A DNA stretch of 20,929 nucleotides from NCBI RefSeq assembly GCF_008831285.2, contig NW_022205036.1, forward strand, positions 1 through 20,929, read 5' to 3'. This DNA comes from Nymphaea colorata. Its lineage: Eukaryota > Streptophyta > Magnoliopsida > Nymphaeales > Nymphaeaceae. Of this stretch, positions 1-10,515 are shown in pieces. Under the pieces are notes generated by a model. That model worked only from the letters and a program-made list of their open reading frames with translations. It had not been told where the DNA came from and did not search any database. The position numbers and the translations under genes are program-made. How positions within the stretch are numbered: the first letter of the stretch is position 1; every line of letters starts with the position of its first letter.

Positions 1-56
1 TTTAATTTGAACATTTGTTTTTTGATTTTGAATTCATATCAGATTATAAATATTGA

Positions 57-3000
57 ATGAATAGGGAAGCACATGATGAATGCTTTTTGGAGAATCTTAT
101 ATTCTTGAGAGATATCAAAAACTTATTTCGCTACCGCTCATTATTAAAGACCAAGAAACAAATTCCTATCTCAGAAATAAAGCAAGCTACGAAAAAGATA
201 AGTCTTAGGATCAAGGGACCAGCTTTTATCAAAAAATCAATCAGGAATAAAAAGGGGAAATCACAGTTGATACTATCTGGTCAGCAGTACTTACATAGTT
301 CAAAAAGGAAATATTCTAATGCTATATTCTCAAGCAAGCTTAATCCCTTTTGAGAGTGGCCCTCTCGTATTGCATAGGGCTAATCTTTGACAACTTCCAA
401 GAAAATAATAAGCAAAATTGCTTTATCTTCGCAGGAGTGACAGGCATTATATGGATATTGATGGTCCTGCTGGACCAAAGCGCCTGGCGCAAGGTATAAT
501 TAAGCTCTCTTCGCATAAAAGGATCAATCACCTACGCAATGTACCTCAAAATCCTTACTCTAAACCACTCGAACATAAATGGAAACGAAAGCGGAGAGTT
601 TATCAACTCAATCACAGAGTTCCACGATATCTTATAAAATGAAACTATCTTTATCTTCATCGGTCTTCTTCTCCTCTTGCTATCGTAGGATTGGCTGCCC
701 TTTTAGTATGGCAAATCGGCTGGATAGCGATTGCTGGAGTTTTCTTATCCATTTTTTGTGAGTTTATTCACTACCACTACGCGAACTACAACAGCAATTT
801 CTATAGCTAGGTTTCAAAATTCAAGGACGAGAGAATGAACATTATGGGCTAAGTAATTTCGGCTTTTAGATACATTAAGATGCAGGCATGGGAATCCTTC
901 TTTGCCGATAAGATAAAAAAGATTAGATCAAAGTAAATGAATGGCTTTATCAAGTACGGGGCAGGAAGATCCCTTTAAATAGCTTTAAGCGAAGGTGTTT
1001 CAACTGCTAGTATGCTACTGATTGTTGGTGTTGCAGCACAGCTGAATGGGTCATTAACATCTAGTGTTATCATAAAGACAGTCTTAATAATCTTACTCAT
1101 AAAGTTGCTCATCATTACTCCTCATACGGTATCAGTTGCTTCTATCAAATCAACACCTCATGGAGAGGGTCGCCGCCCTCTTCGCCAAACAGACCAATGT
1201 CCAAACCATGAAAACACCAAGAGGATAGCCCAGATACACCCTTCTCCTAGATAAGGATAAAGACCAACGAGGGAGAGAGTGCGATATGCCTCCGCGACGT
1301 CTGGTGCTCCTACGACAAGGACGTCGAGGGCGCTCCCATCCTCAAAGATAAACGTAAGCATCCGCGAAGGAGAGTTCATCGGCGTCTTCGGAAACGTGGG
1401 TTCGGGGAAGTCGACCCTTTTGAACCTTCTGGCGGGACAGGTGCCGCACGTGAGGGGCCGCCTCCGCCTCGCCTCCGAACCGGCCTTCCAGGAGTCGGAG
1501 CCCGCCCTGTTCTCGGGGACGATCCGGGAGAACATCCTGTTCGGGAAGGAGATGCGGGAGGAGCTGTACCGGAAGGCGGTGGAGTGCGCCTGCCTGGAGA
1601 GCGACCTGAGGACGATGCCGCTGGGGGACGCGACCGCGGTGGAGGAGGGGCGGTGAACCTGTCGGGCGGACAGCGGACGCGGGTGTGCCTGGCGAGGGTC
1701 ATCTACGCGGACCGGCCGGTGCTGCTGCTGGACGACCCGCTCTCCTCGCTGGACCTCAGGGTCACCGACAGCATCATGGACCGCCTGCTCCGCCTCAACC
1801 GCGAGGAGGGCAAGACCATCGTGCTGGTCAGCCACCAGATCCACTGTTTGGTTAAGCTGGGCAAGTGCATCGAAGTCAAGGACAAAACCCTCCGTCTTTT
1901 GACTCACGAACAGTTCCTCGAAGTCAAACAGGAATATCAAAACTCGACGAAGAGTCAGAAACTGAAAATGAAGGACAATAATAATAAAAACCCATTAAAT
2001 AATAAAGTGTTAATATAGAATATAGATAACAAGATATCTTGTAAGAAACAATCTAGCCTTTAGATAATAATTAACAAAATAATGGCTTCGTCTGTAGATT
2101 TTTAAAATACACTTTGAGAAATAAGTGGAATTGGCTCGTATTTCCTTTTGTTTCCTCTGCTACTCTATAACATAAGGCCTATATGGTGTCCTCATCTATT
2201 ACCTTAACTAGTTTGACTAAGTTGAACAAGGAACAAATAGTGCCTTCAAAGCAAAGATTCATTCTGGACTGCTCTTGCCCTTATGTCTTTCTTTATTTCA
2301 TCTTTCAATGATCAGAACCTTTATGCTCAACTATCACTGCAACTTGCTAACGAATAATTGCATCAGAAAATCTCGATAACGTTTTTCGATCAAGCATACT
2401 GTAGCTGGATAAATTGGGTACGAAGGGTATCCTTGACAAGTTTTCAGTAGATCTGGGACTGTTGGATGTGGGAATATTATCACAGCTAAGCAGTTTATTG
2501 ATAATTACCTTCATCTCGATAATCCAGACCATAATAATTATCATATCCAATCCATCATGCTACCTATTGCCTTCTTCATAACATTCTCTTATTTATATGG
2601 TACCTGTTGGGAACTGATGTGGTTTCTGTAGCAAAGGATATGGACTTGGCTAAAAAGGATCAGTCATAGCGATTTTCTCGGAAACTCTGAATGGCTTGAC
2701 TCAAATCCATAATATGCATGCTGAGGAGTACATGAAGTAAAAGTTGAAAGAAGTTCTTGATAATTCTATCTTCTTTGGCAAAAATTTTAGGAAAATGTTA
2801 CGAGTTTATGTTGCATATTCGTATTATTTTACAACGCTATAGTAATTATAAGCTACTTTGTTCTCATAGCCATGAATAGTAGTGCAGATTATTTGAACTT
2901 TACATATTCTGCCGTCTTCTTGGTCTAGATTAACTAGTGCGCCTCAGTAATTGCATCCTTGTGCACGAGGATAAACTCAACTCTTGTGAGCGCTGATCGA

Positions 3001-3919
3001 ATGATGACTTTGGGCAATTTGAAGAAATAAGATTCCTTTCAAAGACCAAAAAATACAGAAGGAATGGAAGAGTTAATGAAAGCTTAGACCAAATTTTAAA
3101 TCAAACATAATAAAGAATTGACAAAGCTGACGAAGCCATAGTCCTCAGGAACGTTTCCCTGAAGTACGGGAGGAAGGGGACTCTGGCCCTCAACAGCATT
3201 TCGATGTCCATCAGACCCGGGAGAAGGTCGCCCTCATCGGCCGCACTGGCTCGGGCAAGTCCTCCATCCTGCAGGCCTCTACCGGCTGGTCGACCTGGAG
3301 GCGGGGTCCTCCTACGCGGTCGAGGGGAGGACGCCCTCGCGATGGGGATCACAGAACTCCGGAGCAAGTTCGCGTGCATATCCCAGGTGCCCTTCGTCTT
3401 CTCGGACTCCCTCCGCCGCAACATCGACCCTTCGGCCGGTTCGCCGACGGGGAGATCCTCGCCGCCTCCAGAAGGTGTGCATGCACGACTTCGTGGCCCA
3501 GGTAACTTTTGGGGTATTCAGCTGCCGCAGGGCCTGAGCAGTTCGATGGACGCGGGAGAGGCGGCGCTGAGCGCGGGGCAGAAGCAGCTGGTCTGCCTGG
3601 CGAGGGCGCTGCTCGAGAAACGGCGGTTCCTCATTTTGGACGAAGCGACGTCGAACATCGATCACCGCACCGATGCCATCATCCAAAGACTCATCCGAAA
3701 CGAGTTCGCGGGGGCGACGGTGGTCGCGGTGGCCCACCGACTGCAGACGGTCCTCGACTTCGACCGCATTTTCGTCCTTTCGAAGGGCGAAATCGTCGAA
3801 AGCGGATCCGCGAAGGAACTGTGGCAGCAAAGGGGAGAACTCCACTCCATGATCCTCGGCAGCGGCAACCAAAGACACAGACTCATCAAGAACTCAAACC
3901 CAAAAATGAAAAATACTGA
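57..3919 (+). CDS. ABCC/MRP-type full ABC transporter, copy A (frame broken by single-base deletions)
   Basis: Full-length ABC exporter of about 1,280 codons with layout TMD1-NBD1-TMD2-NBD2 and no extra N-terminal membrane domain, the size of short ABCC proteins (MRP4-like). The start ATG at 57 was chosen because this frame aligns with copy B over the N-terminus (RSLL...IPISEIK against RSLI...IPLSEIK). TMD1 follows at about 270-1130, with hydrophobic [13 protein letters not shown] and the ABCC-like stretch [12 protein letters not shown]1 has Walker [10 protein letters not shown] (about 1390-1416), signature LSGGQ (1659-1673), Walker [13 protein letters not shown] and H-loop SHQ. Its Asp after Walker B is the usual degenerate ABCC state. 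TMD2 is at about 2100-3010. NBD2 has GRTGSGKSS (about 3239-3265), LSAGQ (3567-3581), [10 protein letters not shown] with catalytic Glu, and VAHR. The frame needs UAR as Glu, a 20-nt intron (3502-3521) and several one-base corrections, for example near 1650, 3430 and 3890. Likely an ATP-driven exporter in a membrane; the substrate is unknown. Confidence 0.85.
3502..3521 (+). other. 20-nt intron in ABC transporter copy A (NBD2)
   Basis: A GT...AG stretch of exactly 20 nt ending TATTCAG. Removing it joins HDFVAQ to LPQGLSSSM, restoring the region just before the NBD2 signature motif. The same-length intron sits at the homologous place in copy B. Confidence 0.85.
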
Positions 3920-4129
3920 TGATTATTTGTTACAAGTAAGAATGCCCTTTTATTTTGAGAATAGTTTATTATTTTACCGTACGGCTAAAATGCTAATAAG
4001 AAGTTATTTTATGTTCAAGGTAATATCTTCCAATAGCTTTTGGAGGATTTACTTATTTACTTTTGGGCAACCGCTGATTAGCCTTCTTTTTTATCTTGCT
4101 TTACTAATTAATCACAGAATAATAATTAT
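3920..4129. other. AT-rich spacer between ABC transporter A and decarboxylase A
   Basis: About 210 bp of AT-rich sequence with no gene I can support. A hydrophobic open frame crosses it, but the corresponding stretch in copy B has scattered deletions that do not preserve that frame, so I treat it as noncoding. It must hold the transporter 3' end and the decarboxylase promoter. Confidence 0.5.
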
Positions 4130-5506
4130 ATGGAAACAAATTACCAAAAGATTTATCGATAAAAAGAGAATGACATTACACTTAAATATACCATTAAAAG
4201 CAAGCTGAGCAGTAACGCCTCCCAACTATCTTAAAGAAATGACAACCTTTAGACGATAACGAATAATAGAACAAATACCTTATCGAACATCACCTTAAAT
4301 GAACTCCAAAGTTATTTCGACCATTTAAGCAGCCAACAGCAAGTAAAGGCTCCCGCCTTATTGGAGTCAGTAAAAAATTTCAAAAAAGTCATTTACTCGA
4401 ACCCTATCCTTAGAATGAATTGGGAGGTGGGTATTTCTAAATGCGAAATGACGCTAGGGGGGAAGAGCGGGGACGACGTGCTGCGGCTGATAAACTCGGC
4501 CTGCCAGAGCCCGCCCTGCTTCTCGCTGCACCCGCTGGTCGGCTTCCCCATCAACGCCATCTTCGTGGAGTTCATGCAGACGCAGAACGGCAGGGCCTTC
4601 TTCGCCGACCGCGAAGTCAACGCCGCCCTCAAGCCCGTCCTCGACGACTACAACCGCATGCTCCAGTCCCCCGCCTCCCTCGCCTTCATGACGCCGACTC
4701 GCCCAGCGGCTGGCTCTGTCCCGAGGCCCTCGCGCAGGTCGACATGGCCGAGTACGAGTGCTCGCCCGAGGAGCCGCACTACGGCTTCAGGTGCTGGAAC
4801 GAGTGGTTCCTCAGGAAGTTCAGGCCGGGGGCGAGGGCGGTCGGAGCGGGGTCCCCGAGGGCGTACCGAGGGAGAACACCATCGTCAGCTCCTGCGAGTC
4901 CACGCCCCTGCTGAGTCCCCTGCAGCCGCAGACCAACGTGCGGAAGACCGACCGCTTCTGGCTCAAGGACCAAGTCTACTCGCTGGCGGACATGTTCGGG
5001 GCGGACAGGGAGGACCTGGCCTCCCTCTTCGAAGGCGGGACCGTCTACCAGGCCTTCCTGAGCGCCCTCTTCTACCACCGCTGGCACTCGCCCGTCGACG
5101 GGGTGGTCGAGGACGTCTACGACATCGCCGGCACCTACTACCTCGACCAGTCCGAGGCCCTCCCCTACGACGAGGCCTCCCCGACATGAGCCAGTCCTTC
5201 CTCAGCGCGGTCGCCACCCGCAAGGTGGTCGTGATTCGGGCGGCGAATGCGCGCGTGGGGAGGGTGGCGATCATCTACATCGGGATGGCGGAGGTGTCGA
5301 GCTGCGTGACCACCGTGCGCGTGGGGGACGCGGTGAAGCAGGGCGACGAGATCGGCCACTTTGAGTTCGGAGGCTCCTCCCACGCAATCGTCTTCGAAAA
5401 GAAGGCCAAACTGAGGTTCAACAGCGCCCTCTACACTCACGCCGAAGGCGCAAAGACGTCCGTAAAGCAAAAACTCGCTTTCTTCTTGGCAGAAGTCATC
5501 GAATGA
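4130..5506 (+). CDS. Pyruvoyl-dependent decarboxylase, phosphatidylserine decarboxylase / PsiD-like family, copy A (frame broken)
   Basis: About 458 codons. The ATG at 4130 opens an AT-rich, poorly conserved N-terminal segment that runs in one frame (UAR as Glu) into the GC-rich enzyme body at about 4440. The first part of the body (SACQSPPCFSLHPLVGFPIN, then WNEWFLRKFRPGA) resembles the PSDC-type N-terminal domain that precedes PS decarboxylase domains in fungal and PsiD-like proteins. The catalytic part has FEGGTVYQAFLSALFYHRWH, IGMAEVSSC and near the C-terminus FEFGGSSHAIVF. In this family the GSS/GST motif self-cleaves to make the pyruvoyl cofactor. There is no evident signal peptide or membrane anchor, so a cytosolic enzyme is plausible. 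The substrate could be phosphatidylserine or an aromatic amino acid; the sequence does not decide. Against copy B, one base is missing near each of 4690, 4850 and 5180; these three losses sum to a codon and return the frame. Confidence 0.85.
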
Positions 5507-5616
5507 TCGCTCTATTCCATCATATATATTTATCTTTTTGTAGATTATTACGTTATTCTGAATATTGATTTCCGTAACGATTCCTTAGAAGCTGCATCCT
5601 TTTTCAATAATTAACG
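5507..5616. other. Short AT-rich intergenic region
   Basis: About 110 bp between the decarboxylase stop and the next ATG. It is AT-rich with no recognisable element. Confidence 0.4.
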
Positions 5617-6187
5617 ATGAAAACTAAAATGAATTGGCTCCTCTTGCTTAAAGATCACCCTAAAGAATAATACTCCATTCTTATTGAAGCCACAAAAGCT
5701 CAGACTAATACCGACACCAAAGTAATTAATTAAAAAGACTATTTTTGGATCGTCAATTAGATAAATTGAAGCAAAAAAAATGTTATTTTAGGGAGGAAAT
5801 AGAACTTGAGGAGGATTTAGCAAAGGAACTTCTGAAATCAAACTAAAATTTCCTGAAAAAATCAAGAAAGATAAAAAGGAATGCCGAAAATTTGATTAAA
5901 CGGTCCACCCGATAATAAAGAAGCCTCTCTTAAGGCGTCAAGAAACTTAGAATAGAAATGATTATTGAGATTGATCGTTAAGCATCGTTGAGAAAAAATT
6001 ATTATTAATAATATAAATGGACGAGAAGGACGGCTTGTACGAACTGCAACTAAGCTATCATGACGGAATGAAAAGAAAATATTTTAATATTATATTACTT
6101 GCTTTGGTCATCTTACTTTATAGCATATTCGTTATTTGCATTTTAAATGGGGATGATGAAAAAGGAATAAAGATAATGCAATCGTGA
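5617..6187 (+). CDS. Small charged helical protein with C-terminal membrane segment (frame broken, unrecognised)
   Basis: This gene shows up only when TAA/TAG are read as Glu. From ATG 5617 (MKTKMNWLLLLKDHPKEEYS) the frame must shift near 5742 in a T-run and again near 6000 in an A-run; both shifts equal the loss of one base. The middle is a highly charged Lys/Glu-rich helix (REEIELEEDLAKELLKSNE). The end carries one strongly hydrophobic segment (YFNIILLALVILLYSIFVIC) and a short polar tail before TGA at 6185-6187. A cytosolic helix followed by one C-terminal membrane anchor resembles SNARE-type and other tail-anchored proteins, but I see no diagnostic SNARE residue, so no function is assigned. 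The last part could be a separate small gene starting at ATG 6017. It lies between the two module copies and I find no counterpart after copy B. Confidence 0.45.
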
Positions 6188-6486
6188 AGTGAGGAGCATC
6201 GTTTCATGGTTAAGATTGTTTAAAGACCAACTTTCTCAAATAATAATTAATAATTAATTCAAAAGTTTTTTGAACTGTTTGTTACGCTACCATACGTCTA
6301 AGATCAAATGCAAATGGAAATGCTTGTAGCCGCTTTTGAATAAATAACCCATTTTTCGTGGTTTAGAAGTTATCATAAGTCCAAATCTTTACTCTCTTTT
6401 ATGCGTTTAGTTGCTTAAACACATAATCTAATGACTTTTATTTTTTTTTTTCACTGTTGATATATAATTTTAGAATTAACTTCTCC
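6188..6486. other. AT-rich intergenic region upstream of ABC transporter B
   Basis: About 300 bp, strongly AT-rich, with a pure T-run near 6440-6450 and a small inverted repeat (TTCAAAA...TTTTGAA) at about 6255-6275. No gene is seen. It presumably contains the promoter of transporter copy B. Confidence 0.45.
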
Positions 6487-9400
6487 ATGATTAGTCCTGA
6501 AGAAAGCTAAAGTATATTAGAACGCTTGGTCTTTAAAAAGGACTTTAAACAGCTGGTTTATTGTAGATCGTTAATTTAAGCCAACAAATCGATTCCACTT
6601 TCAGAAATTAAAAAAATAATGATTTTGAAAAATCATAAGTCGAAGGAACCGAACTTTACAACAAAATCATTGATAACTCCGAAGGTAGAATAACATCCTC
6701 TTACATTTGGACAACTATTTTATCGAAATTCAAAAAGTAGATATCAACATGTTATATACTAAAGCAAACTTAATCCCTACTCAGAGTGGCCTATCGTTTT
6801 GTATTGGGCTTATTTTCGATAATTTCTAGGAGGGCAACAAGCAAAACTGCTTCATTTTCGCAGGAGTGACAGGAATCATTTGGATCTTGATGGTACTGCT
6901 GGACCAAAGCGCCTGGAGTAAGGTTGAAATGAGTTCGCTGAAGATAAAAAGCTCTATCACCTACGCAATGTACCTCAAAATCCTCACTCTAAACCACTCA
7001 AACATTAATGGAAACGAAAGCGGAGAGTTCATCAACTCAATCACAGAGTTCCATGACATTCTTTAGAATGAGACCATCTATATCTTCATTTGCCTTTCCT
7101 CACTTTGACGATTATTGGATTAACTGGCTTACTAGTGTGGAGAATAGGCTGGATAGCAATCGCTGGAGTGTGTCTTTCGATCTTCTGCGAGTACATACAT
7201 TACCACTACGCAAACTACAACAGTAATTTCTACGGATAAGTCTCCAAATTCAAGGACTAAAGGATCAATATACTGGGATAAGTGATTTCAGCCTTGAGAT
7301 ACATCAAAATGCAGGCATGGGAATCTTTCTTCGCCGATAAGATAAAGAAGGTTAGAGAAAAATAGATGGGCGGTTTCATCAAGTATGGAGCTGGAAGGTC
7401 ACTGTAAATTGCTTTAAGTGAAGGCATTTCAACTGCAAGCATGCTATTGATCATCGGCATTGCAGCCCATCTTAATGACTCATTAAGCACCAGCACTATC
7501 ATCAAAACGGTCTTGAACATTCTCCTCATTAAATTGCTCATCATTTATTCCTCATACGGTATCAGTTGCTTTACCAAATCAACACCCTCATGGAAAGAGT
7601 TGCCGCCCTCTTCGCCAAACAGACGAATGCCCAAACCATCGAAAACAGCCAAGAGGATAACCCAGATACACCCTTCTCCGAGATAAGGATAAAGACCAAC
7701 GAGGGAGAGAGTGCAATATCCTCCGCGACGTCTGGTGCTCCTACGACAGGGACGTCGAGGGCGCTCCCATCCTCAAAGGGATAAACGTAAGCATCCGCGA
7801 AGGAGAGTTCATCGGCGTCTTCGGAAACGTGGGTTCGGGGAAGTCGACCCTTTTGAACCTTCTGGCGGGACAGGTGCCGCACGTGAGGGGCCGCCTCCGC
7901 CTCGCCTCCGAACGGCCTTCCAGGAGTCGGAGCCCGCCCTGTTCTCGGGGACGATCCGGGAGAACATCCTGTTCGGGAAGGAGATGCGGGAGGAGCTGTA
8001 CCGGAAGGCGGTGGAGTGCGCCTGCCTCGAGAGCGACCTGAGGACGATGCCGCTGGGGGACGCGACCGCGGTGGAGGAGGGCGCGGTGAACCTGTCGGGC
8101 GGACAGCGGACGCGGGTGTGCCTGGCGAGGGTCATCTACGCGGACCGGCCGGTGCTGCTGCTGGACGACCCGCTCTCCTCGCTGGACCTCCGGGTCACCG
8201 ACAGCATCATGGACCGCCTGCTCCGCCTCAACCGCGAGGAGGGCAAGACCATCGTGCTGGTCAGCCACCAGATCCACTGTTTGGTTAAGCTGGGCAAGTG
8301 CATCGAAGTCAAGGACAGAACCCTCCGTCTTTTGACTCACGAACAGTTCCTCGAAGTCAAACAGGAATATCAAAACTCAGACGAAGAGTCAGAAACTGAA
8401 AATGCAGCACTTTAATAATATAAGATTAGACGATTTAAAGATTTAGGTTAAGAAAGGATTAAGAAAAAAGTAATAGTCATAAGGCACTATTTAAAACAAC
8501 CCTGCTTTGAAGAAGTGAAAGAAGAAAAGGGGTTCGTATGTGCTTTTTGTGCTATATATTCAACAATAAATGGAATTGGCTGTCTTCCCTCTTACCCTTC
8601 TTTGCTATGCGATCTCATAAAGCTTGTATGGAGTTCTCATCCTTTATCTGAACGAATTTGACTCAATTCAATAAGGAACCAACAGTACATTCGATAATAA
8701 AAAGTCCTTCTGGCTTGCCCTTGCTATTATGTCGGTCTTCATCTTCATCTTTCAATGCTCAGAACCTTTCTCATGAATCTTCATTACAGTTCGCAAATAG
8801 GACCTACATACGGAAAGCTTAGATAGTATTCTAAGAGCGAATATCTTATAGCTCGATAGACTTGGCACCAAGGGCATTATGGACAAGTTTTCCACAGATC
8901 TGGGCCTGTTGGATGTTGGAATCATGCAAGACTAAGCCAGCTCTTCATCGTCAGCTTTATCTCATCCATTCAAATCATTCTTATCATCCTTTCAAACCCA
9001 TAATTCTTCCAATTGCTTTCGCTATGCTCCTGGTCCTTTTCTTATGGTATCGGTATGGAACCAAAGTCGTTTCTGTCGCAAAGGACATGGATTTACATAA
9101 AAAGGACCAGTGATTGCTCTTTTACTGAAACTATGAACGGCCTACCCAATCCATAATATGCATGCTGAGGACCATATGAAGTAAAAGCTAAGCAAATATT
9201 GACAATTCAATCTTGCTGGGGAAAACTTTAGAAGAATATTAGGGTTTACGTTGCTATTCTTTTACATGACAACACCATATAATTGCTAGCTACTTTTCTG
9301 ATAGCTATAAATGAAGTGCCGATTTTAAAATTCACGTTTTCGGCAGTCTTTTGGTATAAATAACGAATGCGCTCCTGATGTATCCTTGCACAAGATAATT

Positions 9401-10316
9401 CACTCTTGTCAGTGCTGATCGCATGATACTTTCCAAATGAAATTGGAAGAAAAAACTCGTAATAGAAAGAACCAAAGACAACTAAACTTTAGACATCAAA
9501 CATCTTGCACTAATCTAAAAAAGCTTGAAAAACTGACGAAGCATAACCCTCAGGAACGTTTCCCTGAAGTACGGGAGGAAGGGGACTCTGGCCCTCAACA
9601 GCATTTCGATGTCCATCAGACCCGGCGAGAAGGTCGCCCTCATCGGCCGCACTGGCTCGGGCAAGTCCTCCATCCTGCAGGCGCTCTACCGACTGGTCGA
9701 CCTGGAGCGGGGTCCTCCTACGCGGTCGAGGGGAGGACGCCCTCGCGATGGGGATCACAGAACTCCGGAGCAAGTTCGCGTGCATCTCCCAGGTGCCCTT
9801 CGTCTTCTCGGACTCCCTCCGCCGCAACATCGACCCCTTCGGCCGGTTCTCCGACGGGGACATCCTCGCCGCCCTCCAGAAGGTGTGCATGCACGACTTC
9901 GTGGCCCAGGTAACTTTGGGGGTATGCAGCTGCCGCAGGGGCTCAGCAGTTCGATGGACGCGGGAGAGGCGGCGCTGAGCGCGGGGCAGAAGCAGCTGGT
10001 CTGCCTGGCGAGGGCGCTGCTCGAGAAACGGCGGTTCCTCATTTTGGACGAAGCGACGTCGAACATCGATCACCGCACCGATGCCATCATCCAAAAACTC
10101 ATCCGAAACGAGTTCGCGGGGGCGACGGTGGTCGCGGTGGCCCACCGCCTGCAGACCGTCCTCGACTTCGACCGCATTTTCGTCCTTTCGAAGGGCCAAA
10201 TCGTCGAAAGCGGATCCGCAAGGAACTTGGCAGAAAGGGGAGAACTCCACTCGATGATCCTCGGCAGCGGCAACCAAAGACACAGACTCATCGAAGAACT
10301 CAAATCCCAAAAATGA
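6487..10316 (+). CDS. ABCC/MRP-type full ABC transporter, copy B (frame broken by single-base deletions)
   Basis: Second copy of the transporter, same architecture and length (about 1,270 codons). The ATG at 6487 gives an N-terminus homologous to copy A but clearly diverged. TMD1 covers about 6700-7560 ([27 protein letters not shown]). NBD1 has GNVGSGKST (about 7822-7848), LSGGQ (about 8092-8106), Walker B with DD, and SHQ. TMD2 covers about 8570-9420. NBD2 has GRTGSGKSS, the stretch [35 protein letters not shown] and VAHR. A 20-nt intron lies at 9910-9929. The end is clear: RHRLIEELKSQK then TGA at 10314-10316. Frame breaks differ in position from those of copy A (for example near 6793 and 7915), so neither copy is a simple template of the other's damage. 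NBD1 carries LSGGQ and a non-catalytic Asp, while NBD2 carries the catalytic Glu, matching the asymmetric ATP sites of the ABCC family. Confidence 0.85.
9910..9929 (+). other. 20-nt intron in ABC transporter copy B (NBD2)
   Basis: GT...AG, exactly 20 nt, at the same codon boundary as in copy A. The upstream frame (ending HDFVAQ) and the downstream frame (LPQGLSSSM) differ by exactly the shift a 20-nt intron makes, with no other indel needed. The intron bodies of the two copies differ by a few bases but keep the length. Confidence 0.88.
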
Positions 10317-10515
10317 AAATACTGACTATAATTCTTTACAACATGCAGAATGCCCTTTTATTAGAAAAGTTTTTATTATAGTAACTTATGCTAAAAAAGT
10401 TATTTTATTCAAGAAAAGTCCAATAGTGGGACTTTACTTAAGATCATACCTAGATTTAAGTTGTTAGCCTTCTTTTTTATCTTGCTCAACTAATTAATCA
10501 CAGAATAATAATTAT
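10317..10515. other. AT-rich spacer between ABC transporter B and decarboxylase B
   Basis: About 200 bp, homologous to the spacer in copy A but with many small deletions relative to it. No gene is seen. Confidence 0.5.

Noticed and set aside
1-56. A telomere or chromosome start at the left edge
   Set aside because: No C4A2 repeats are present; the AT-rich edge looks like ordinary sequence upstream of a gene.
80-270. A second open frame at the transporter A start reading [13 protein letters not shown], resembling an ABCC linker
   Set aside because: Copy B aligns with the frame starting at 57, not with this one; with only TGA as stop, long shadow frames are common here.
1158-1940. Long open frames on the minus strand across the GC-rich NBD and decarboxylase regions
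   Set aside because: GC-rich sequence has few stops on either strand; these are antisense shadows with no domain pattern, while the plus strand carries all ABC and decarboxylase motifs.
3920-4208. Hydrophobic open frame after NBD2 of copy A (LISLLFYLALLIN...)
   Set aside because: It is a run-on created by a missing base near 3890; copy B ends its transporter cleanly at TGA 10314-10316 and the spacer has frame-destroying deletions.
1285-5470. Bacterial contamination or horizontal transfer as the source of the GC-rich segments
   Set aside because: The islands are internal domains of genes whose AT-rich parts continue in frame with UAR as Glu, and one island contains a 20-nt intron; transfer would not respect domain boundaries three times in each module.
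6255-6275. Small inverted repeat with T-run as a transcription terminator
   Set aside because: Bacterial-type terminators do not apply to a ciliate nuclear gene, and short AT-rich palindromes are expected by chance here.
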